A stretch of DNA of 64,000 nt, taken from assembly GCF_000425285.1 (NCBI RefSeq), contig NZ_AUDD01000010.1:1-64000 (forward strand). The letters run 5' to 3'. Shown piece by piece: positions 18,974 through 29,546 of this stretch. The position numbers and the translations under genes are program-made. The stretch is from Acidipropionibacterium jensenii DSM 20535 (GTDB taxonomy: Bacteria; Actinomycetota; Actinomycetes; Propionibacteriales; Propionibacteriaceae). The notes beneath the pieces are model-generated. The model was not told where the DNA came from. It searched no databases and saw nothing but the letters and a program-made list of their open reading frames with translations. Position 1 is the stretch's first letter, and each line of letters starts with the position of its first letter.

Positions 18974-19873
18974 TCAGCTCACCGAGACGTGGACGTGGTC
19001 ATAGTGGTTGGCGGTCGTCGAACCGCGGTCCGACATCGGACGCCAGCCCTCCGAGGAGCGCTGAACGTTCCAGATCTTCTGGCTCCAGATGATGTAGTGC
19101 ACTCCCAGGCTGGAAGCATTGGCGCGGACGTAAGCGGCGATCTCGTCGCCCATCCCGCCGGAGACCATGATGTCGACCGCGTGGCCGGTGGCGTGATCCT
19201 GAGAACCGGCGGTCAGCAGACTGACCTGCGGGTATCGGGCCTTGACCGCCCTCATCACGGCGACCGTGTTGGCGGCCAGTCCCGAGGTGTCGCCGATGGA
19301 GACCTTCGACGCGCTCCGGGTCGGAGCCTTGGTCGTGGTCCTGGTCGCCGAAGGTGAGGTCGTCGCCTTCGTCCGGGACGTCGTCTTCGTGCGGGTCGGG
19401 TTGGCCGTCGCACTGGGCTTGGTCGTGGCGCGGGTCGGGCTGGCAGAGGCGGTGAGCCGTCCCATCTCGGTCGCCCGGGCCGACGTCGTGACCGGCGGGC
19501 GGGATGCGTCGGAGCGGCTGATGCCACCGGTGCGCGAACGCTCCCCCCTCGACGGGGTGGCCGAGGCGGTGGATCCCTCGGAGGCGGGCGTGGCCGTGGT
19601 GGTCCAGGCGGCGGGGGCCTCGGCCCGGTCGGCGACCCCCGATCCCCCGTTCGCCCCGGCGACCACCCCCGAGCCGATGACGGCCAGGGCGGCCACCGCG
19701 GTGACGCCGACCACCGCCCGTCGTCTCACCCGGGTGGCCAGTCGCGGCCGGGCGCGGCGCGGTGCGGCGTCGAGGGGTTCCAGCAGGCTGTCGTCGGAGG
19801 CCTCGGTGCCGAGATCGTGAGAGGCGCTCTCGTCGAGCGCTCGTCGGGGACCGGTTGGGGTCGACTTGGACAT
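18974..19873 (-). CDS. Membrane-anchored extracytoplasmic protein, ARB_07466-like C-terminal domain
   Basis: This 299-residue protein has a cytoplasmic N terminus, one membrane segment at about residues 52-74, a roughly 110-residue Thr/Ser/Ala/Arg-rich linker with TKTTSRTKATT-type repeats, and a C-terminal domain of about 100 residues. That domain, with DHATGHAVDIMVSGG, HYIIWSQKIWN and ANHYDHVHVSVS, matches an actinobacterial domain found in wall-associated proteins. Conserved His and Asp residues suggest metal binding, perhaps in cell-wall metabolism, but activity is unproven. It is convergent with msmK. Confidence 0.75.
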   Translation of the reverse strand: MSKSTPTGPRRALDESASHDLGTEASDDSLLEPLDAAPRRARPRLATRVRRRAVVGVTAVAALAVIGSGVVAGANGGSGVADRAEAPAAWTTTATPASEGSTASATPSRGERSRTGGISRSDASRPPVTTSARATEMGRLTASASPTRATTKPSATANPTRTKTTSRTKATTSPSATRTTTKAPTRSASKVSIGDTSGLAANTVAVMRAVKARYPQVSLLTAGSQDHATGHAVDIMVSGGMGDEIAAYVRANASSLGVHYIIWSQKIWNVQRSSEGWRPMSDRGSTTANHYDHVHVSVS

Positions 19874-20163
19874 GAATCACCCTCCATGGCGGATGACGTG
19901 GGATGAAGGTCCCTGTCACTGTAACCGAAGCTGAATGAAAACGAAAGAAAAGCTGAGACTTTCACATAATTATGGATCTGGCGGTGTCCGGCAGAGTCTG
20001 GTGGTGTGCTGCTGCACCGCGGACCATCCACCCCGGTCGAGCCGGACGGCGGCCGCCCGGCCCTGGCACCGGGGCGACAGTCCCCGGACGAGGACGCCTC
20101 CCCCCGGCGACCGGACCGATACAGTCTCAGCGAGCGAACCGCTTCATCTGCGAGGAGAGTCTC

Positions 20164-21393
20164 ATGAGTTCAGACGACCGGCATCTGGCCACCCCCCTGT
20201 CGGGGACCCCGGCACGGGAGGGGCTGTCGGAGCGGATGCGCGGGCTCACCGCCGGCATCGCCGCCCCCGAACTGCGCAGTGCGGTCGTCCCCCCGCTGTA
20301 CCTGTCGACCAACTACGTCTTCTCCGGACTCGACGGGCGTCCCCAGTTCGACTACTCCCGTGGGCACAATCCCACCCGCGACCTGCTGGGCGAGGCGCTG
20401 GCCACCCTGGAGCACGCCTCGGGAGCCACCGTGACCTCCTCCGGAATGGCGGCGATCACCCTGCTGATCGAGACCACCGTGCCGGTCGGCGGCCATGTCA
20501 TCGCCCCGCACGACTGCTACGGCGGCACCTGGCGGCTGCTGGACACCTGGTCGCAGACCGGCAGACTGACCGTCGACTGGGTCGACCAGACCGATCCGGA
20601 CCATCTCACGCAGGCCCTCGGACAGTTCGACGGAGCCCCCGTGCACACCGACCTGGTGCTGGTGGAGACGCCGTCCAACCCGCTGCTGCGCATCACCGAC
20701 ATCGCCGAGGTCTCCCGCCTGGGACACGAGGCCGGCGCGGTGGTGGCGGTCGACAACACCTTCTGCTCCCCGCTGCTGCAGCGTCCCCTCACCCTGGGCG
20801 CCGACTACGTGGTGGCCTCCGACACGAAGTTCATCAACGGCCACTCCGATGTGGTCGGCGGCTCGGTGGCCTCGGCCACCACCGAGGGGGCCGAGAGGAT
20901 CGCCTACCACGCCAATGTCATCGGCGTCACGGCATCCCCATTCGACTCCTGGCTGACTCTGCGCGGACTGCGGACCCTGGACGCCAGGCTGCGGGTGCAC
21001 GCCGAGAACACCCGACGAATCGTCGACACCCTCACCTGCCACCCGGCGGTCACCGCGGTGCACTGGCCCGGCCTGGCCGACCACCCCGGCCACGATCTGG
21101 CCGCCCGGCAGCAGGACGGCCCCGGCTCCCTCCTCAGCTTCGAACTGGCCGGCGGGCTGGACGCCGTGCGCCGCTTCCTCGACGGCCTGCGCGGGTTCAC
21201 CCTGGCGGAGTCCCTGGGCGGCGTCGAGTCCCTGGTCTGCCACCCGGCCACGATGACCCACGCCGCGATGAGCGAGAAGGCCAAGGCCGACGCCGGCGTC
21301 ACCGAGTCGATGATCCGGATGAGCGTGGGCATCGAGCCCGCCGAGGACCTGGTCGCCTGCCTCACCGAGGCCCTGGGTCGCGCGGCGTCCTGA
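20164..21393 (+). CDS. metB: Cystathionine gamma-synthase
   Basis: The 409-residue PLP enzyme of trans-sulfuration resembles E. coli MetB throughout: VVPPLYLSTNYVF, FDYSRGHNPTRDLLGEAL, IAPHDCYGGTWRL, VETPSNPLLRITD, and the PLP lysine in SDTKFINGHSDVVGG at residue 222. It joins an activated homoserine to cysteine, on the way to methionine. An AGGAGAG site lies 5-10 bases before ATG 20164. Close relatives can act as cystathionine gamma-lyases, so the direction is a family-based judgement. No riboswitch was recognised in the 290 bases upstream. Confidence 0.88.
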   Translation: MSSDDRHLATPLSGTPAREGLSERMRGLTAGIAAPELRSAVVPPLYLSTNYVFSGLDGRPQFDYSRGHNPTRDLLGEALATLEHASGATVTSSGMAAITLLIETTVPVGGHVIAPHDCYGGTWRLLDTWSQTGRLTVDWVDQTDPDHLTQALGQFDGAPVHTDLVLVETPSNPLLRITDIAEVSRLGHEAGAVVAVDNTFCSPLLQRPLTLGADYVVASDTKFINGHSDVVGGSVASATTEGAERIAYHANVIGVTASPFDSWLTLRGLRTLDARLRVHAENTRRIVDTLTCHPAVTAVHWPGLADHPGHDLAARQQDGPGSLLSFELAGGLDAVRRFLDGLRGFTLAESLGGVESLVCHPATMTHAAMSEKAKADAGVTESMIRMSVGIEPAEDLVACLTEALGRAAS

Positions 21394-21577
21394 CTCCTGC
21401 CGATGTCCTGACGGTTCCCGGCGTCCTGTCCCCTGCCGGACCGGGCCTCTCGGGCCGTGACCGGTCCCTCCCCGACGTCATGCGGCCCGCACCTGGTCCC
21501 TCCCGGCCCGGGCGTGTCGGACCGAACCGACTGAGCAGAAGGTGCCCGGCCGCGCAACCGGATGGCAGACTTGAGCC

Positions 21578-22984
21578 GTGACGCGATTCCTGTCGGCAAA
21601 ACCTGATGCCCGGTTGCTCCCGCTGCCCTGGAGCACACCCCTGGCGAACTGGCCGACGGACCGCCTGGTCGCCCTGCCGCGAGGTATCTCGCGGCACGTG
21701 GTGCGATTCATCAAGGTGGGCAGCGACGTCTACGCCGCCAAGGAGGTCATCGAGCACCTGGCGATCCACGAGTACCGGTTGCTCACCGATCTCAAGCGGC
21801 TGGGCACCCCCTCGGTCGAACCGATCGGCGTGGTGACCGGCCGGGTGGACTCCTCAGGCGAGGCCCTCGACCCGATCCTCATCACCCGTCACCTCCAGTT
21901 CTCGCTGCCCTACCGGTCGCTGTTCCACACCGGGGTCCGCCAGGACACCGTGATGAGGCTGCTCGACGCCCTGGTCGTGCTGCTGGTGCGACTCCACCTG
22001 GTCGGCTTCCTCTGGGGAGACGTCTCGCTGTCGAATGTGCTCTTCCTGCGCGACGCCGACGCCTTCGCCGCCTATCTGGTCGACGCGGAGACCGGCGAGC
22101 TGCACGACCGACTCACCGACGGCCAGCGCGAGCACGACCTGCAGATCGCGCGCACCAACATGTTCGGCGAGTTCCTCGACCTGGAGGAGGGCGACATGCT
22201 CGACTCCTCGCTGGACCCGCTCAACCTCGTCACCACCATCGAGACCCGCTACCGCCAGCTGTGGAGCGAGCTCACCGGCGCCGAGGAGTACGCCGGCTCC
22301 GACATCTCCCAGGTCGAGTCGCGGGTGCGCCGGCTCAACGCCCTGGGATTCGACGTCGCCGAGCTGGACATCGAGACCTCCCCCGACGGCTCGACCCTGC
22401 GGATCCAGCCGAAGGTGGTCGACGCCGGCCACCACCAGCGGCGCCTGATGCGCCTCACCGGGCTGGACGTCGAGGAGAACCAGGCGCGGCGTCTGCTCAA
22501 CGACCTGGACACCTTCCGCGCCCGCAAGGGGCTGCAGCACGTCGACGAGGCGGTGGTCGCCCACATGTGGCTCACCGAGTGCTTCGAGCCGGTGGTCGCC
22601 GAGATTCCCCCCGAGCTCAACCGCAAGCGCGAGCTCGCCCAGTTCTTCCACGAGGTGCTCGACTACCGCTGGTACCAGTCCCAGCGGGAGCACCGCGAGG
22701 TCTCCCATATCGAGGCCGCCAAGGGATACGTCCGCGACGTGCTGGCGAAACTGCCGGACGAGGCGATGAGCATCGAGTCGGTGGTGCCGGTGGCCGGGGA
22801 GAACGTCTCCGACCAGGCGGTGCACAAGATGGTCAACCCCTACGACCCGTCACTGGGGTACGTGGAGGACGAGGAGGAGGAGCCCCCTTACGATCCCTGG
22901 GAGGACGCCGAGGCCACCGAGGACACCGGCCCGGAGGTCCTGGACATGGCGGCGCTGCGCGCCAGGTCGAAGTCGAAGAAGTAG
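21578..22984 (+). CDS. DUF4032 domain protein (kinase-fold family)
   Basis: The 468-residue protein starts with GTG. It has a kinase-like N-terminal half with VVRFIKVGSDVYAAKEVIEHLAIHEYRLL and the catalytic-loop-like FLWGDVSLSNVLFLRDADAF, followed by VDAETGEL (a DFG-like position). The second half, with the TNMFGEFLDLE region and VSHIEAAKGYVRDVL, is the DUF4032 signature. The family is widespread in actinobacteria and of unknown substrate; kinase activity is a fold-based guess. It ends in an acidic tail (EDEEEEPPYDPWEDAEATED). Confidence 0.8.
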   Translation: MTRFLSAKPDARLLPLPWSTPLANWPTDRLVALPRGISRHVVRFIKVGSDVYAAKEVIEHLAIHEYRLLTDLKRLGTPSVEPIGVVTGRVDSSGEALDPILITRHLQFSLPYRSLFHTGVRQDTVMRLLDALVVLLVRLHLVGFLWGDVSLSNVLFLRDADAFAAYLVDAETGELHDRLTDGQREHDLQIARTNMFGEFLDLEEGDMLDSSLDPLNLVTTIETRYRQLWSELTGAEEYAGSDISQVESRVRRLNALGFDVAELDIETSPDGSTLRIQPKVVDAGHHQRRLMRLTGLDVEENQARRLLNDLDTFRARKGLQHVDEAVVAHMWLTECFEPVVAEIPPELNRKRELAQFFHEVLDYRWYQSQREHREVSHIEAAKGYVRDVLAKLPDEAMSIESVVPVAGENVSDQAVHKMVNPYDPSLGYVEDEEEEPPYDPWEDAEATEDTGPEVLDMAALRARSKSKK

Positions 22985-23062
22985 TCCCGCCGGGGTCGTT
23001 CCCCGCGAGGTTCAGTGCGCGGAATCGGCCGGACTCGACCCGGCTTGCGCGTCCTACGGGTC

Positions 23063-23356
23063 CTACACGTCCTGCTCGTCCACCTCGCCATCCGCGGCGT
23101 CGTCCGCGGCCTCAGCGCCCTCAGCAGAGCCGGCCTTGCCGGCGGCCTCCCCGGCGGACACGGTGCCGACGGTGAATCCCTGCCATCCGGCGGCCATCGT
23201 CAGGGATGCCGGGCCGGCGGCCTCGGGCCTGTCGTCATCATCGGCGCCCACCGGACGGGCCCCCGGGGTGACGGGACGGATCGGATCGCCCATCGCCGCC
23301 GCGAGAGCCTGGGCGATCGGGTTCGAGGAGGACTTGTGGGTGCGGATCTCGGCCAT
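23063..23356 (-). CDS. Small hypothetical protein
   Basis: This 97-residue acidic protein starts [26 protein letters not shown] and ends in an Ala/Glu/Asp-rich tail. It has no signal peptide or membrane segment. It is divergent from cysS, with 38 bases between the two starts. The N-terminal third looks like genuine protein sequence, but I recognise no family, so it could be a chance open frame. Confidence 0.45.
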   Translation of the reverse strand: MAEIRTHKSSSNPIAQALAAAMGDPIRPVTPGARPVGADDDDRPEAAGPASLTMAAGWQGFTVGTVSAGEAAGKAGSAEGAEAADDAADGEVDEQDV

Positions 23357-23394
23357 GCGACCATGGTACGAGACGGCGCCGGTACCCTGTTCCC

Positions 23395-24870
23395 GTGACC
23401 TTTCAGCTCTACAACACCGCTTCTCACCGAACCGAGACCTTCGTCCCGCTGGTTCCCGGCGAGGTGTCGATCTACCACTGCGGGATGACGGTGCAGGGCT
23501 CCCCCCATCTGGGCCACATCCGCAAGGAGGTCGTCTTCGACGTCCTGCGACGCTGGCTGGAGCACTCCGGCTACCGGGTCACGGTGGTCGCCAATGTCAC
23601 CGACATCGACGACAAGATCCTCACCAAGTCCGCCCAGCAGGGTGTTCCGTGGTGGGCGCTGGCCTACCACTTCGAGACCGAGCTGCACGAGGCCTACCAC
23701 GCCCTGGGGTGCCGCCCGCCGACCTACGAGCCGCGTGCCACCGGTCACATCCCCGAGATGATCGAGCTCATCAGCACCCTCATCGACGCCAGGCACGCTT
23801 ACCCGGCCGATGACGGCTCGGGGGACGTCTACTTCGATGTGCGCTCCTGGCCGCGCTACGGGGAGCTGTCGGGGATCAAGGTCGACGAGATGGCCCCGGC
23901 CGAGGACTCCGACCCGCGCGGCAAGCGCGATCCCCGGGACTTCGCGCTGTGGAAGGGCCACAAGGACTCCGAGCCCCTCACCGCCTCCTGGCAGACGCCG
24001 TGGGGCCGGGGCCGACCGGGCTGGCACCTGGAGTGCTCGGCGATGGCCGGCAAGTACCTGGGCGACGCCTTCGACATCCACGGCGGCGGGATCGACCTGC
24101 GCTTCCCCCATCACGAGAACGAGCTGGCCCAGTCGGCCGCCGCCGGGCGTCCCTTCGCCCACTACTGGATGCACAACGCCTGGGTGACGATGGCCGGGGA
24201 GAAGATGAGCAAGTCCCTGGGCAACACCGCCCGGGTCACCGAGGTCACCCGTAACCACGACCCGCGCGCCGTCCGGTACTTCCTGCTCGCCCCGCACTAC
24301 CGGTCGGCGATCGAGTTCTCCCCCTCCGACGAGCAGACCCAGGGATCCCTGGACGAGGCCACCAAGGCCATCGAGCGGATCGACGGATTCCTGCGCCGCG
24401 CCGACGAGCTGGCGGCCGACTTCCCGGCCGCGGTCTCCGACGCCCAGACCGACAGCGCCACCGACACCTCGGCGCCGATCCCCCAGGAGCAGCGGTTCGC
24501 CGCCGCGATGGACGACGACCTCGGCACCCCCGGTGCGGTCGCAGCCCTCTTCGAGGCGATCAGCGCCGGCAACCGGGCGATCGGCGCCGGCGATGCCGAA
24601 CAGACCGCCGTGGTCGCCGCCGGCGTCCGGCGGATGCTCGACGTCCTCGGCCTGGACCCGGACTCCGCGGAGTGGGCCGGAGTCGGCCCCGGAGCCTCCC
24701 CCGACAAGCTCGAACCGGTCGTCGACGGGCTGGTCCAGGCGATGCTCAACCAGCGAGCCGAGGCTCGCGCCCGCAAGGACTGGGCGGCCGCTGACGCCAT
24801 CCGCGACACCCTGTCCGATCTCGGGCTGACTGTCGAGGACACCCAGGCCGGCGCCCGCTGGTCCCTCTGA
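23395..24870 (+). CDS. cysS: Cysteinyl-tRNA synthetase
   Basis: The 491-residue class I enzyme charges tRNA-Cys with cysteine. It shows the HIGH-type motif HLGH at residues 38-41, the zinc ligand cysteine in YHCGMTV, the second zinc region WHLECSAM with [11 protein letters not shown], and KMSKS in [12 protein letters not shown] near residue 270. The GTG start gives the normal N terminus. The 23S rRNA methyltransferase gene follows after about 135 bases. In M. tuberculosis this pair lies next to ispD-ispF and carD; here they are about 10-20 kb away. Confidence 0.97.
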   Translation: MTFQLYNTASHRTETFVPLVPGEVSIYHCGMTVQGSPHLGHIRKEVVFDVLRRWLEHSGYRVTVVANVTDIDDKILTKSAQQGVPWWALAYHFETELHEAYHALGCRPPTYEPRATGHIPEMIELISTLIDARHAYPADDGSGDVYFDVRSWPRYGELSGIKVDEMAPAEDSDPRGKRDPRDFALWKGHKDSEPLTASWQTPWGRGRPGWHLECSAMAGKYLGDAFDIHGGGIDLRFPHHENELAQSAAAGRPFAHYWMHNAWVTMAGEKMSKSLGNTARVTEVTRNHDPRAVRYFLLAPHYRSAIEFSPSDEQTQGSLDEATKAIERIDGFLRRADELAADFPAAVSDAQTDSATDTSAPIPQEQRFAAAMDDDLGTPGAVAALFEAISAGNRAIGAGDAEQTAVVAAGVRRMLDVLGLDPDSAEWAGVGPGASPDKLEPVVDGLVQAMLNQRAEARARKDWAAADAIRDTLSDLGLTVEDTQAGARWSL

Positions 24871-25006
24871 GCGCACTCGCCCCGGGGCTCACCCTGCGGG
24901 TGGGGCCCGCACCGCAGTCCATCTCTCTCGAACCATTTCTCACCATCCCGGACCGGCACCGACATCGCGTCATCCGCATTCCGGGACCCACAACTCAGGA
25001 GGCACC

Positions 25007-25996
25007 ATGCCTGGAAACTCACAGCGGCGAGGCGCCGGCGGGAACAAGGCCGGCAAGTTCGCCGGCAAGGGCAGCGCGGCGGGATCGGGCGGCCGGGTGA
25101 GGCGCGGTCTGCGCGGCCGCGGCCCGACCCCCCGGGCGGAGGACCGGCCCTACCACAAGGCCTACAAGGACAAGCAGCAGCGGACCACCAAGCAGCAGGG
25201 CCGTCCCGGTGCTGGTGGGTCCCGCCCGGGGTCCGGATCGGGGCAGGGTTCCCGAGGAGCCGGCCCGGAGTGGGTGATCGGCCGCAACCCGGTGCTGGAG
25301 GCCCTGCACGCAGGACTTCCGGTGCGCACCGCCTACATCGCCGAGGGGGCCGAGCACGACTCCCGACTGCGCGAGATCCTGTCCTACGCCGCCGACCACA
25401 ACATGCCGATGCTCCAGACCACCCGCGGTGAGCTGGACCGGATGACCGGCGGGGCGGTCCACCAGGGCGTGGCGATCAGGATGCCCGAGTACGAGTACGC
25501 CGCCGTCGACGACCTCATCGCCGCCGGCGCCGAGTCTTCCCACGGCGGCCTCATCGTGGCCCTGGACAAGGTCACCGATCCCCGCAATCTCGGCGCCGTG
25601 ATCCGCTCGGCGGCCGCCTTCGGCGCCCAGGGGGTGCTCATCCCGTCCCGGCGCTCGGCCTCGATGACCGCGGCCGCCTGGAAGTCCTCGGCCGGGGCCG
25701 CCGCCCGGGTGCCGGTGGCGATGGCCTCCAACCTCAACCAGGCTCTCGCCAAGCTGGCCAAGACCGGCTACACCATCGTCGGACTGGCCGGTGAGGCCGA
25801 TGCCGACATCGCCGACACACACGGCCTGGACGGCCCGCTGGTCCTGGTGATCGGTTCGGAGGGGGAGGGAATGTCCCGCCTCACCCGCGAGCACTGCGAC
25901 CAGGTGGCATCCATCCCGATCACCGGAATCGAGTCCCTGAACGCCTCGGTGGCGGCCTCCATCGCGCTCTACGAGGTCGCTCGGGCCCGCGCCTGA
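25007..25996 (+). CDS. rlmB: 23S rRNA (guanosine-2'-O-)-methyltransferase RlmB-like (TrmH/SpoU family)
   Basis: The 329-residue protein has a basic, Gly/Lys/Arg-rich N-terminal extension of about 85 residues, then a substrate-binding domain (WVIGRNPVLEALHAG). The SPOUT domain has motif 1 DPRNLGAVIRSAAAFGAQGV, motif 2 LVIGSEGEGMSRL and motif 3 IPITGIESLNASVAASIALYE. It methylates ribose on 23S rRNA using S-adenosylmethionine in a knotted fold. The gene sits downstream of cysS in the conserved actinobacterial arrangement. Confidence 0.9.
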   Translation: MPGNSQRRGAGGNKAGKFAGKGSAAGSGGRVRRGLRGRGPTPRAEDRPYHKAYKDKQQRTTKQQGRPGAGGSRPGSGSGQGSRGAGPEWVIGRNPVLEALHAGLPVRTAYIAEGAEHDSRLREILSYAADHNMPMLQTTRGELDRMTGGAVHQGVAIRMPEYEYAAVDDLIAAGAESSHGGLIVALDKVTDPRNLGAVIRSAAAFGAQGVLIPSRRSASMTAAAWKSSAGAAARVPVAMASNLNQALAKLAKTGYTIVGLAGEADADIADTHGLDGPLVLVIGSEGEGMSRLTREHCDQVASIPITGIESLNASVAASIALYEVARARA

Positions 25997-26031
25997 GACT
26001 CCCGGTTGGTCGGCCCGTGCCGGGCCCTTCG

Positions 26032-26090
26032 GCGGCGCGGTTTCCAGTGCGTGCGGCGCGGTTTCCGGTGCGTGCGGCGCGGTTTCCGAC
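26032..26090. repeat. 21-bp tandem repeat, about 2.8 copies
   Basis: Units GCGGCGCGGTTTCC plus seven bases start at 26032, 26053 and 26074. The array ends where the first 66-bp inverted-repeat element of locus B begins (26091). The stretch from the rlmB stop to the MFS gene (about 480 bp) is mostly repeat DNA. Confidence 0.85.
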
Positions 26091-26248
26091 GAGATCTGCC
26101 ACCACAGGACCCAGCAGCCGCACTATCCAGTCGCCGCGCCCCACAGGGCAGAACTCAACCCCATACCGATCCAGGACCACACGAGATCTGCCACCACAGA
26201 GCCCAGCAGCTGCACTATCCAGTCGCCGAACCCGTGATGGCAGAACTC
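26091..26248. repeat. Two copies of the 66-bp inverted-repeat element, 92 bp apart (locus B)
   Basis: Copies at 26091-26156 and 26183-26248 start with the same GAGATCTGCCA as locus A (2095-2277), carry GCACTATCCAG at the same offset of 29 bases, and end in GGGCAGAACTC or TGGCAGAACTC. The core length (66 bp) and period (92 bp) are the same as at locus A although the filler sequence has diverged. This shows a dispersed repeat family kept as tandem pairs. Confidence 0.88.
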
Positions 26249-26280
26249 ACCAGTACCCGAGCCATCCCCACACGGGTCTG

Positions 26281-26484
26281 ACCCCGCGGCAGACCTATTC
26301 CCAGTGGCTCACCACCACCGAGGAGCAGCGCACCCGGTGGATGCCGGGGCGGAGGGAGATACTGGCCACCGATCCCGAGGTGGCCGATATCGAGAGCGTG
26401 GAGATCCCGATGGCCACCGAGCGCTGGATCACACGTGTGACCGGCGACCGGCGACCCCCCGGCCGCGGAGGAGGACGAGGATGA
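26281..26484 (+). pseudogene. Possible 3' remnant of a gene ending in the MFS start codon
   Basis: A frame with protein-like composition (QTYSQWLTTTEEQRTRW, then ATDPEVADIESVEIPMATERW) ends with a TGA that overlaps the ATG of the MFS gene (ATGA, 26481-26484), as expected for an upstream operon partner. No convincing start is present: the frame upstream is repeat DNA, and the first in-frame ATG (26341) would leave only 47 residues. I recognise no family. It may be a gene truncated by arrival of the repeats, or chance. Confidence 0.35.
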
Positions 26485-27710
26485 GCATCACCTCACCCGG
26501 AGGCCATCGCGAACTGAGTCGCGGACTGCTGATGCTGATGGCCACCGCCACCGGCCTGTGCGTGGGAGGCAACTACCTCAACCAGCCGTTGATCGATGAG
26601 ATCTCACGCCACTTCGGCGTCACCGTCTCAACCGCCGCGTCCAGCGTCACCGTCGCCCAGTTCGGCTATGCGATCGGCCTGGTGCTCTTCGTGCCGCTGG
26701 GCGACATGGTCGACCGCCGAAAACTCGCGGCCGGCCTGATCCTGCTGTCGGCAGCAGGACAGCTGGTGGCCGCCTCCTCGACGACCTTCCCCGTCATGCT
26801 GATCGGGACCGGTGCCGCCTCCGTCTTCTCAGTCGCCGCCCAGGTGCTGGTGCCCTTCGCCTCCGAACTGGCCTCCCCCGGCCGGCGGGGGGCGGCGGTC
26901 GGCACCATGATGAGCGGGTTGCTGATCGGCATCCTGGTGGCCCGGGCGGTCTCTGGCGGGTTGAGTCTGGTGGGCGGCTGGAAGACCGCCTACTGGATTC
27001 TCGGCGGTCTGCTGATCGTGATCGCCGCTCTGCTGTGGCGCCGTCTGCCGACCGTTGCGGTCCCGGAGAGCTTCAGCCTGACCCGGGTGCCGGCGTCCAT
27101 GATCGATGCCTGGCGCAGGCTCCCGAAGGTCCGCTCCCGGTCGGTGATGTCGGGGCTGCTGTTCGCCTCGGTCAGCGCATGCTTCGCGACGATGACCCCC
27201 CTGCTGGCCGGCCCGCCCCACCGTCTGGGACCGGCGATGATCGGCCTGGTCGGTCTGCTCGGGGTGGTCGGAGCCCTGGCCGCCGGCCCGATCGGACGAC
27301 TTGCCGACCGCGGCCTGGGCACCCAGGTGGTCGCCCTGGGAACGGGACTGCTGCTGGTCGGCTGGGGCACCCTGTGGTTCGGGTCCTCCTCGGTGCTGAT
27401 GTTCGGCATCGGCTTCATCCTCACCGACTGCGGACTCCAGGCCGCCCACATCATCAATCTGTCGGTGGTCTACGCCCAGGAGCCGGCCCTGCGCTCGCGT
27501 CTCAACTCGCTGTACATGACGACCTACTTCATCGGCGGATCGGTGGGCTCGGCGGTAGCGGTGTTCCTGTGGCCGCGGTTCGGCTGGCACGGGGTGGTGC
27601 TGGCGGCGGTCGGCTTCGTGGTGGCCGCCGGGCTGGTCCTGGTCGCCGAGACCGCGAGGGATCGACGCCGTCCATCTCACCGCGACCACCCGCAGCACGA
27701 CCCGTACTAG
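26481..27710 (+). CDS. MFS transporter, 12-helix DHA1-like
   Basis: The 409-residue protein has about 12 hydrophobic segments. The first, [19 protein letters not shown], and the loop [14 protein letters not shown] (motif A) fit the AraJ/YnfM-like group of sugar or drug efflux carriers. ATG 26481 follows GAGGAGGACGAGG. The substrate is unknown. glyA starts 32 bases after its stop, so both could share a transcript, although glyA has its own strong ribosome binding site. Confidence 0.87.
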   Translation: MSITSPGGHRELSRGLLMLMATATGLCVGGNYLNQPLIDEISRHFGVTVSTAASSVTVAQFGYAIGLVLFVPLGDMVDRRKLAAGLILLSAAGQLVAASSTTFPVMLIGTGAASVFSVAAQVLVPFASELASPGRRGAAVGTMMSGLLIGILVARAVSGGLSLVGGWKTAYWILGGLLIVIAALLWRRLPTVAVPESFSLTRVPASMIDAWRRLPKVRSRSVMSGLLFASVSACFATMTPLLAGPPHRLGPAMIGLVGLLGVVGALAAGPIGRLADRGLGTQVVALGTGLLLVGWGTLWFGSSSVLMFGIGFILTDCGLQAAHIINLSVVYAQEPALRSRLNSLYMTTYFIGGSVGSAVAVFLWPRFGWHGVVLAAVGFVVAAGLVLVAETARDRRRPSHRDHPQHDPY

Positions 27711-27742
27711 ATTGTGCTGCGGCCCCACGACAGGAGATTTCC

Positions 27743-29209
27743 GTGCCCGACTCGACCTACCCAGAGCCCGTGAGCATCAATGAGAAGGCCGCTCCGGCAT
27801 ACCGGACGCTGCTGGACATCATCAGTTCCGTCGAGCCCCGGATCGCCGAGGCCACCCGCGCGGAGCTGCACGATCAGCGTCACTCCCTCAAGTTGATCGC
27901 CTCCGAGAACTACGCCTCGTTGCCGGTGCTGGCCACCATGGGCACCTGGTTCTCCGACAAGTACGCCGAGGGCACCATCGGGCACCGCTTCTACGCCGGC
28001 TGCCAGAACGTCGACACCGTCGAGGCGGTCGCCGCCGAGCACGCCTGCGAGCTGTTCGGTGCCGACCACGCCTATGTCCAGCCGCACTCGGGCATCGACG
28101 CGAACCTCACCGCCTACTGGTCGATCCTGGCCCACCATGTGGAGATGCCGGCTCTGGCCGAGTTCGGTTCCAGGACCGTCAACGACCTGTCCCAGGAGGA
28201 CTGGGACACCCTGCGTCACCGGTTCAACGACCAGCGCGCGATCGGGATGAGTCTGGACGCCGGCGGTCACCTCACCCACGGATTCCGTCCGAACATCTCG
28301 GGCAAGATGTTCAACCAGCGCTCCTACGGCACCGATCCGACCACCGGACTGCTCGACTACGCGAAGGTCCGCGAGCTGGCCCTGGAGTTCAAGCCGCTGA
28401 TCATCGTGGCCGGCTACTCGGCCTACCCGCGCCGGGTGAACTTCGCGAAGATGCGCGAGATCGCCGACGAGATCGGCGCTGTGCTGATGGTCGACATGGC
28501 CCACTTCGCCGGGCTGGTGGCCGGCAAGGTGTTCACCGGCGACGAGGATCCGGTGCCCCACGCCCAGGTCGTCACCACGACCACCCACAAGTCGCTGCGC
28601 GGGCCGCGCGGCGGCATGGTGCTGGTCACCAAGGAGTACGCCGACGACGTCGACCGCGGCTGCCCGATGGTGCTCGGCGGTCCGCTGGGCCATGTGATGG
28701 CCGCCAAGGCGGTGGCCCTGGCCGAGGCCCGCACCCAGACCTTCCGCGACTACGCCCAGAAGGTCGCCGACAACGCCAAGGCGCTGGCCGAGGGGCTGAT
28801 GAGCCGTGGCGTGAAGCTGGTCACCAATGGCACCGACAACCACATCAACCTGCTCGACGTCACCGCCAGCTTCGGGCTGACCGGACGTCAGGCGGAGTCG
28901 GCCCTGCTGGACTCCGGCATCGTCACCAACCGCAACTCGATCCCCGCCGATCCCAATGGCGCCTGGTACACCTCGGGCGTCCGGATCGGCACCCCGGCGC
29001 TGACCTCACGCGGTTTCGGAGCCGAGGAGTTCGACCGGGTCGCGGCCCTCATCGTGGAGGCTCTCAAGGCCACCACCCCCAGGACCGCCTCCTCCGGCAA
29101 GCCGGGCAAGGCCAAGTACGTGATGGCCGACGGCGTGGCCGACAGGGTGCATGCCGAGGCCGATGAGCTGGTGGGCAACTTCCCGCTGTACCCCGGCCTG
29201 GAGCTCTGA
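27743..29209 (+). CDS. glyA: Serine hydroxymethyltransferase (long form)
   Basis: The 488-residue PLP enzyme interconverts serine and glycine with tetrahydrofolate. It contains [35 protein letters not shown] and the PLP-lysine motif [16 protein letters not shown] near residue 283. It is longer than the usual 415-430 residues, with an insertion in the region [22 protein letters not shown] and an extended C-terminal part, as in the long SHMT group. GTG 27743 follows CAGGAGA. A hairpin follows the stop. Together with tdh-kbl and sdaA it gives the window a full threonine-glycine-serine-pyruvate route. Confidence 0.93.
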   Translation: MPDSTYPEPVSINEKAAPAYRTLLDIISSVEPRIAEATRAELHDQRHSLKLIASENYASLPVLATMGTWFSDKYAEGTIGHRFYAGCQNVDTVEAVAAEHACELFGADHAYVQPHSGIDANLTAYWSILAHHVEMPALAEFGSRTVNDLSQEDWDTLRHRFNDQRAIGMSLDAGGHLTHGFRPNISGKMFNQRSYGTDPTTGLLDYAKVRELALEFKPLIIVAGYSAYPRRVNFAKMREIADEIGAVLMVDMAHFAGLVAGKVFTGDEDPVPHAQVVTTTTHKSLRGPRGGMVLVTKEYADDVDRGCPMVLGGPLGHVMAAKAVALAEARTQTFRDYAQKVADNAKALAEGLMSRGVKLVTNGTDNHINLLDVTASFGLTGRQAESALLDSGIVTNRNSIPADPNGAWYTSGVRIGTPALTSRGFGAEEFDRVAALIVEALKATTPRTASSGKPGKAKYVMADGVADRVHAEADELVGNFPLYPGLEL

Positions 29210-29253
29210 GTCCGGGCCCCGACGCGGGCCAGCACTCCGTCTCGTCCGGCCGC

Positions 29254-29300
29254 ATCGGTTGTGGCTCGGCGATCCTTGGTGATCGCGGGCCACAACCGAT
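29254..29300 (+). terminator. Hairpin terminator after glyA
   Basis: Complementary arms of 12 bases, ATCGGTTGTGGC and GCCACAACCGAT, enclose a second partly paired GCGATC/GATCGC stem, 45-91 bases after the glyA stop. A short CTTCATCT follows. The rest of the 337-bp gap up to 29546 is lower in GC and probably contains the promoter of the next gene, but no clear -35/-10 pair could be fixed. Confidence 0.65.
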
Positions 29301-29546
29301 CTTCATCTGACGAGTCCTGGGAACGACCTGCCTGGATCGGGGTTGCTCAACGCGCACCTGAGGATCCTGATGTCGCCTGCCTGAGACACGGCCTCAATCA
29401 CCAGACTCACGTCATCGTAAATGTCAACAATTGCCCGATCGGTCAGATTTTCATCAGATCTATTGCGCTTCTCACTTGCCACCCATAAGCTCTTCAAAAG
29501 AAGATACCGCACGAATGGTACTACTTCCGACGAAAGAAGGACGGTT

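Noticed and set aside
19874-20163. SAM-type riboswitch upstream of metB
   Set aside because: No conserved SAM riboswitch core was recognisable in the 290 bases; the region holds a slightly AT-richer stretch at 19930-19980 that fits a promoter only.
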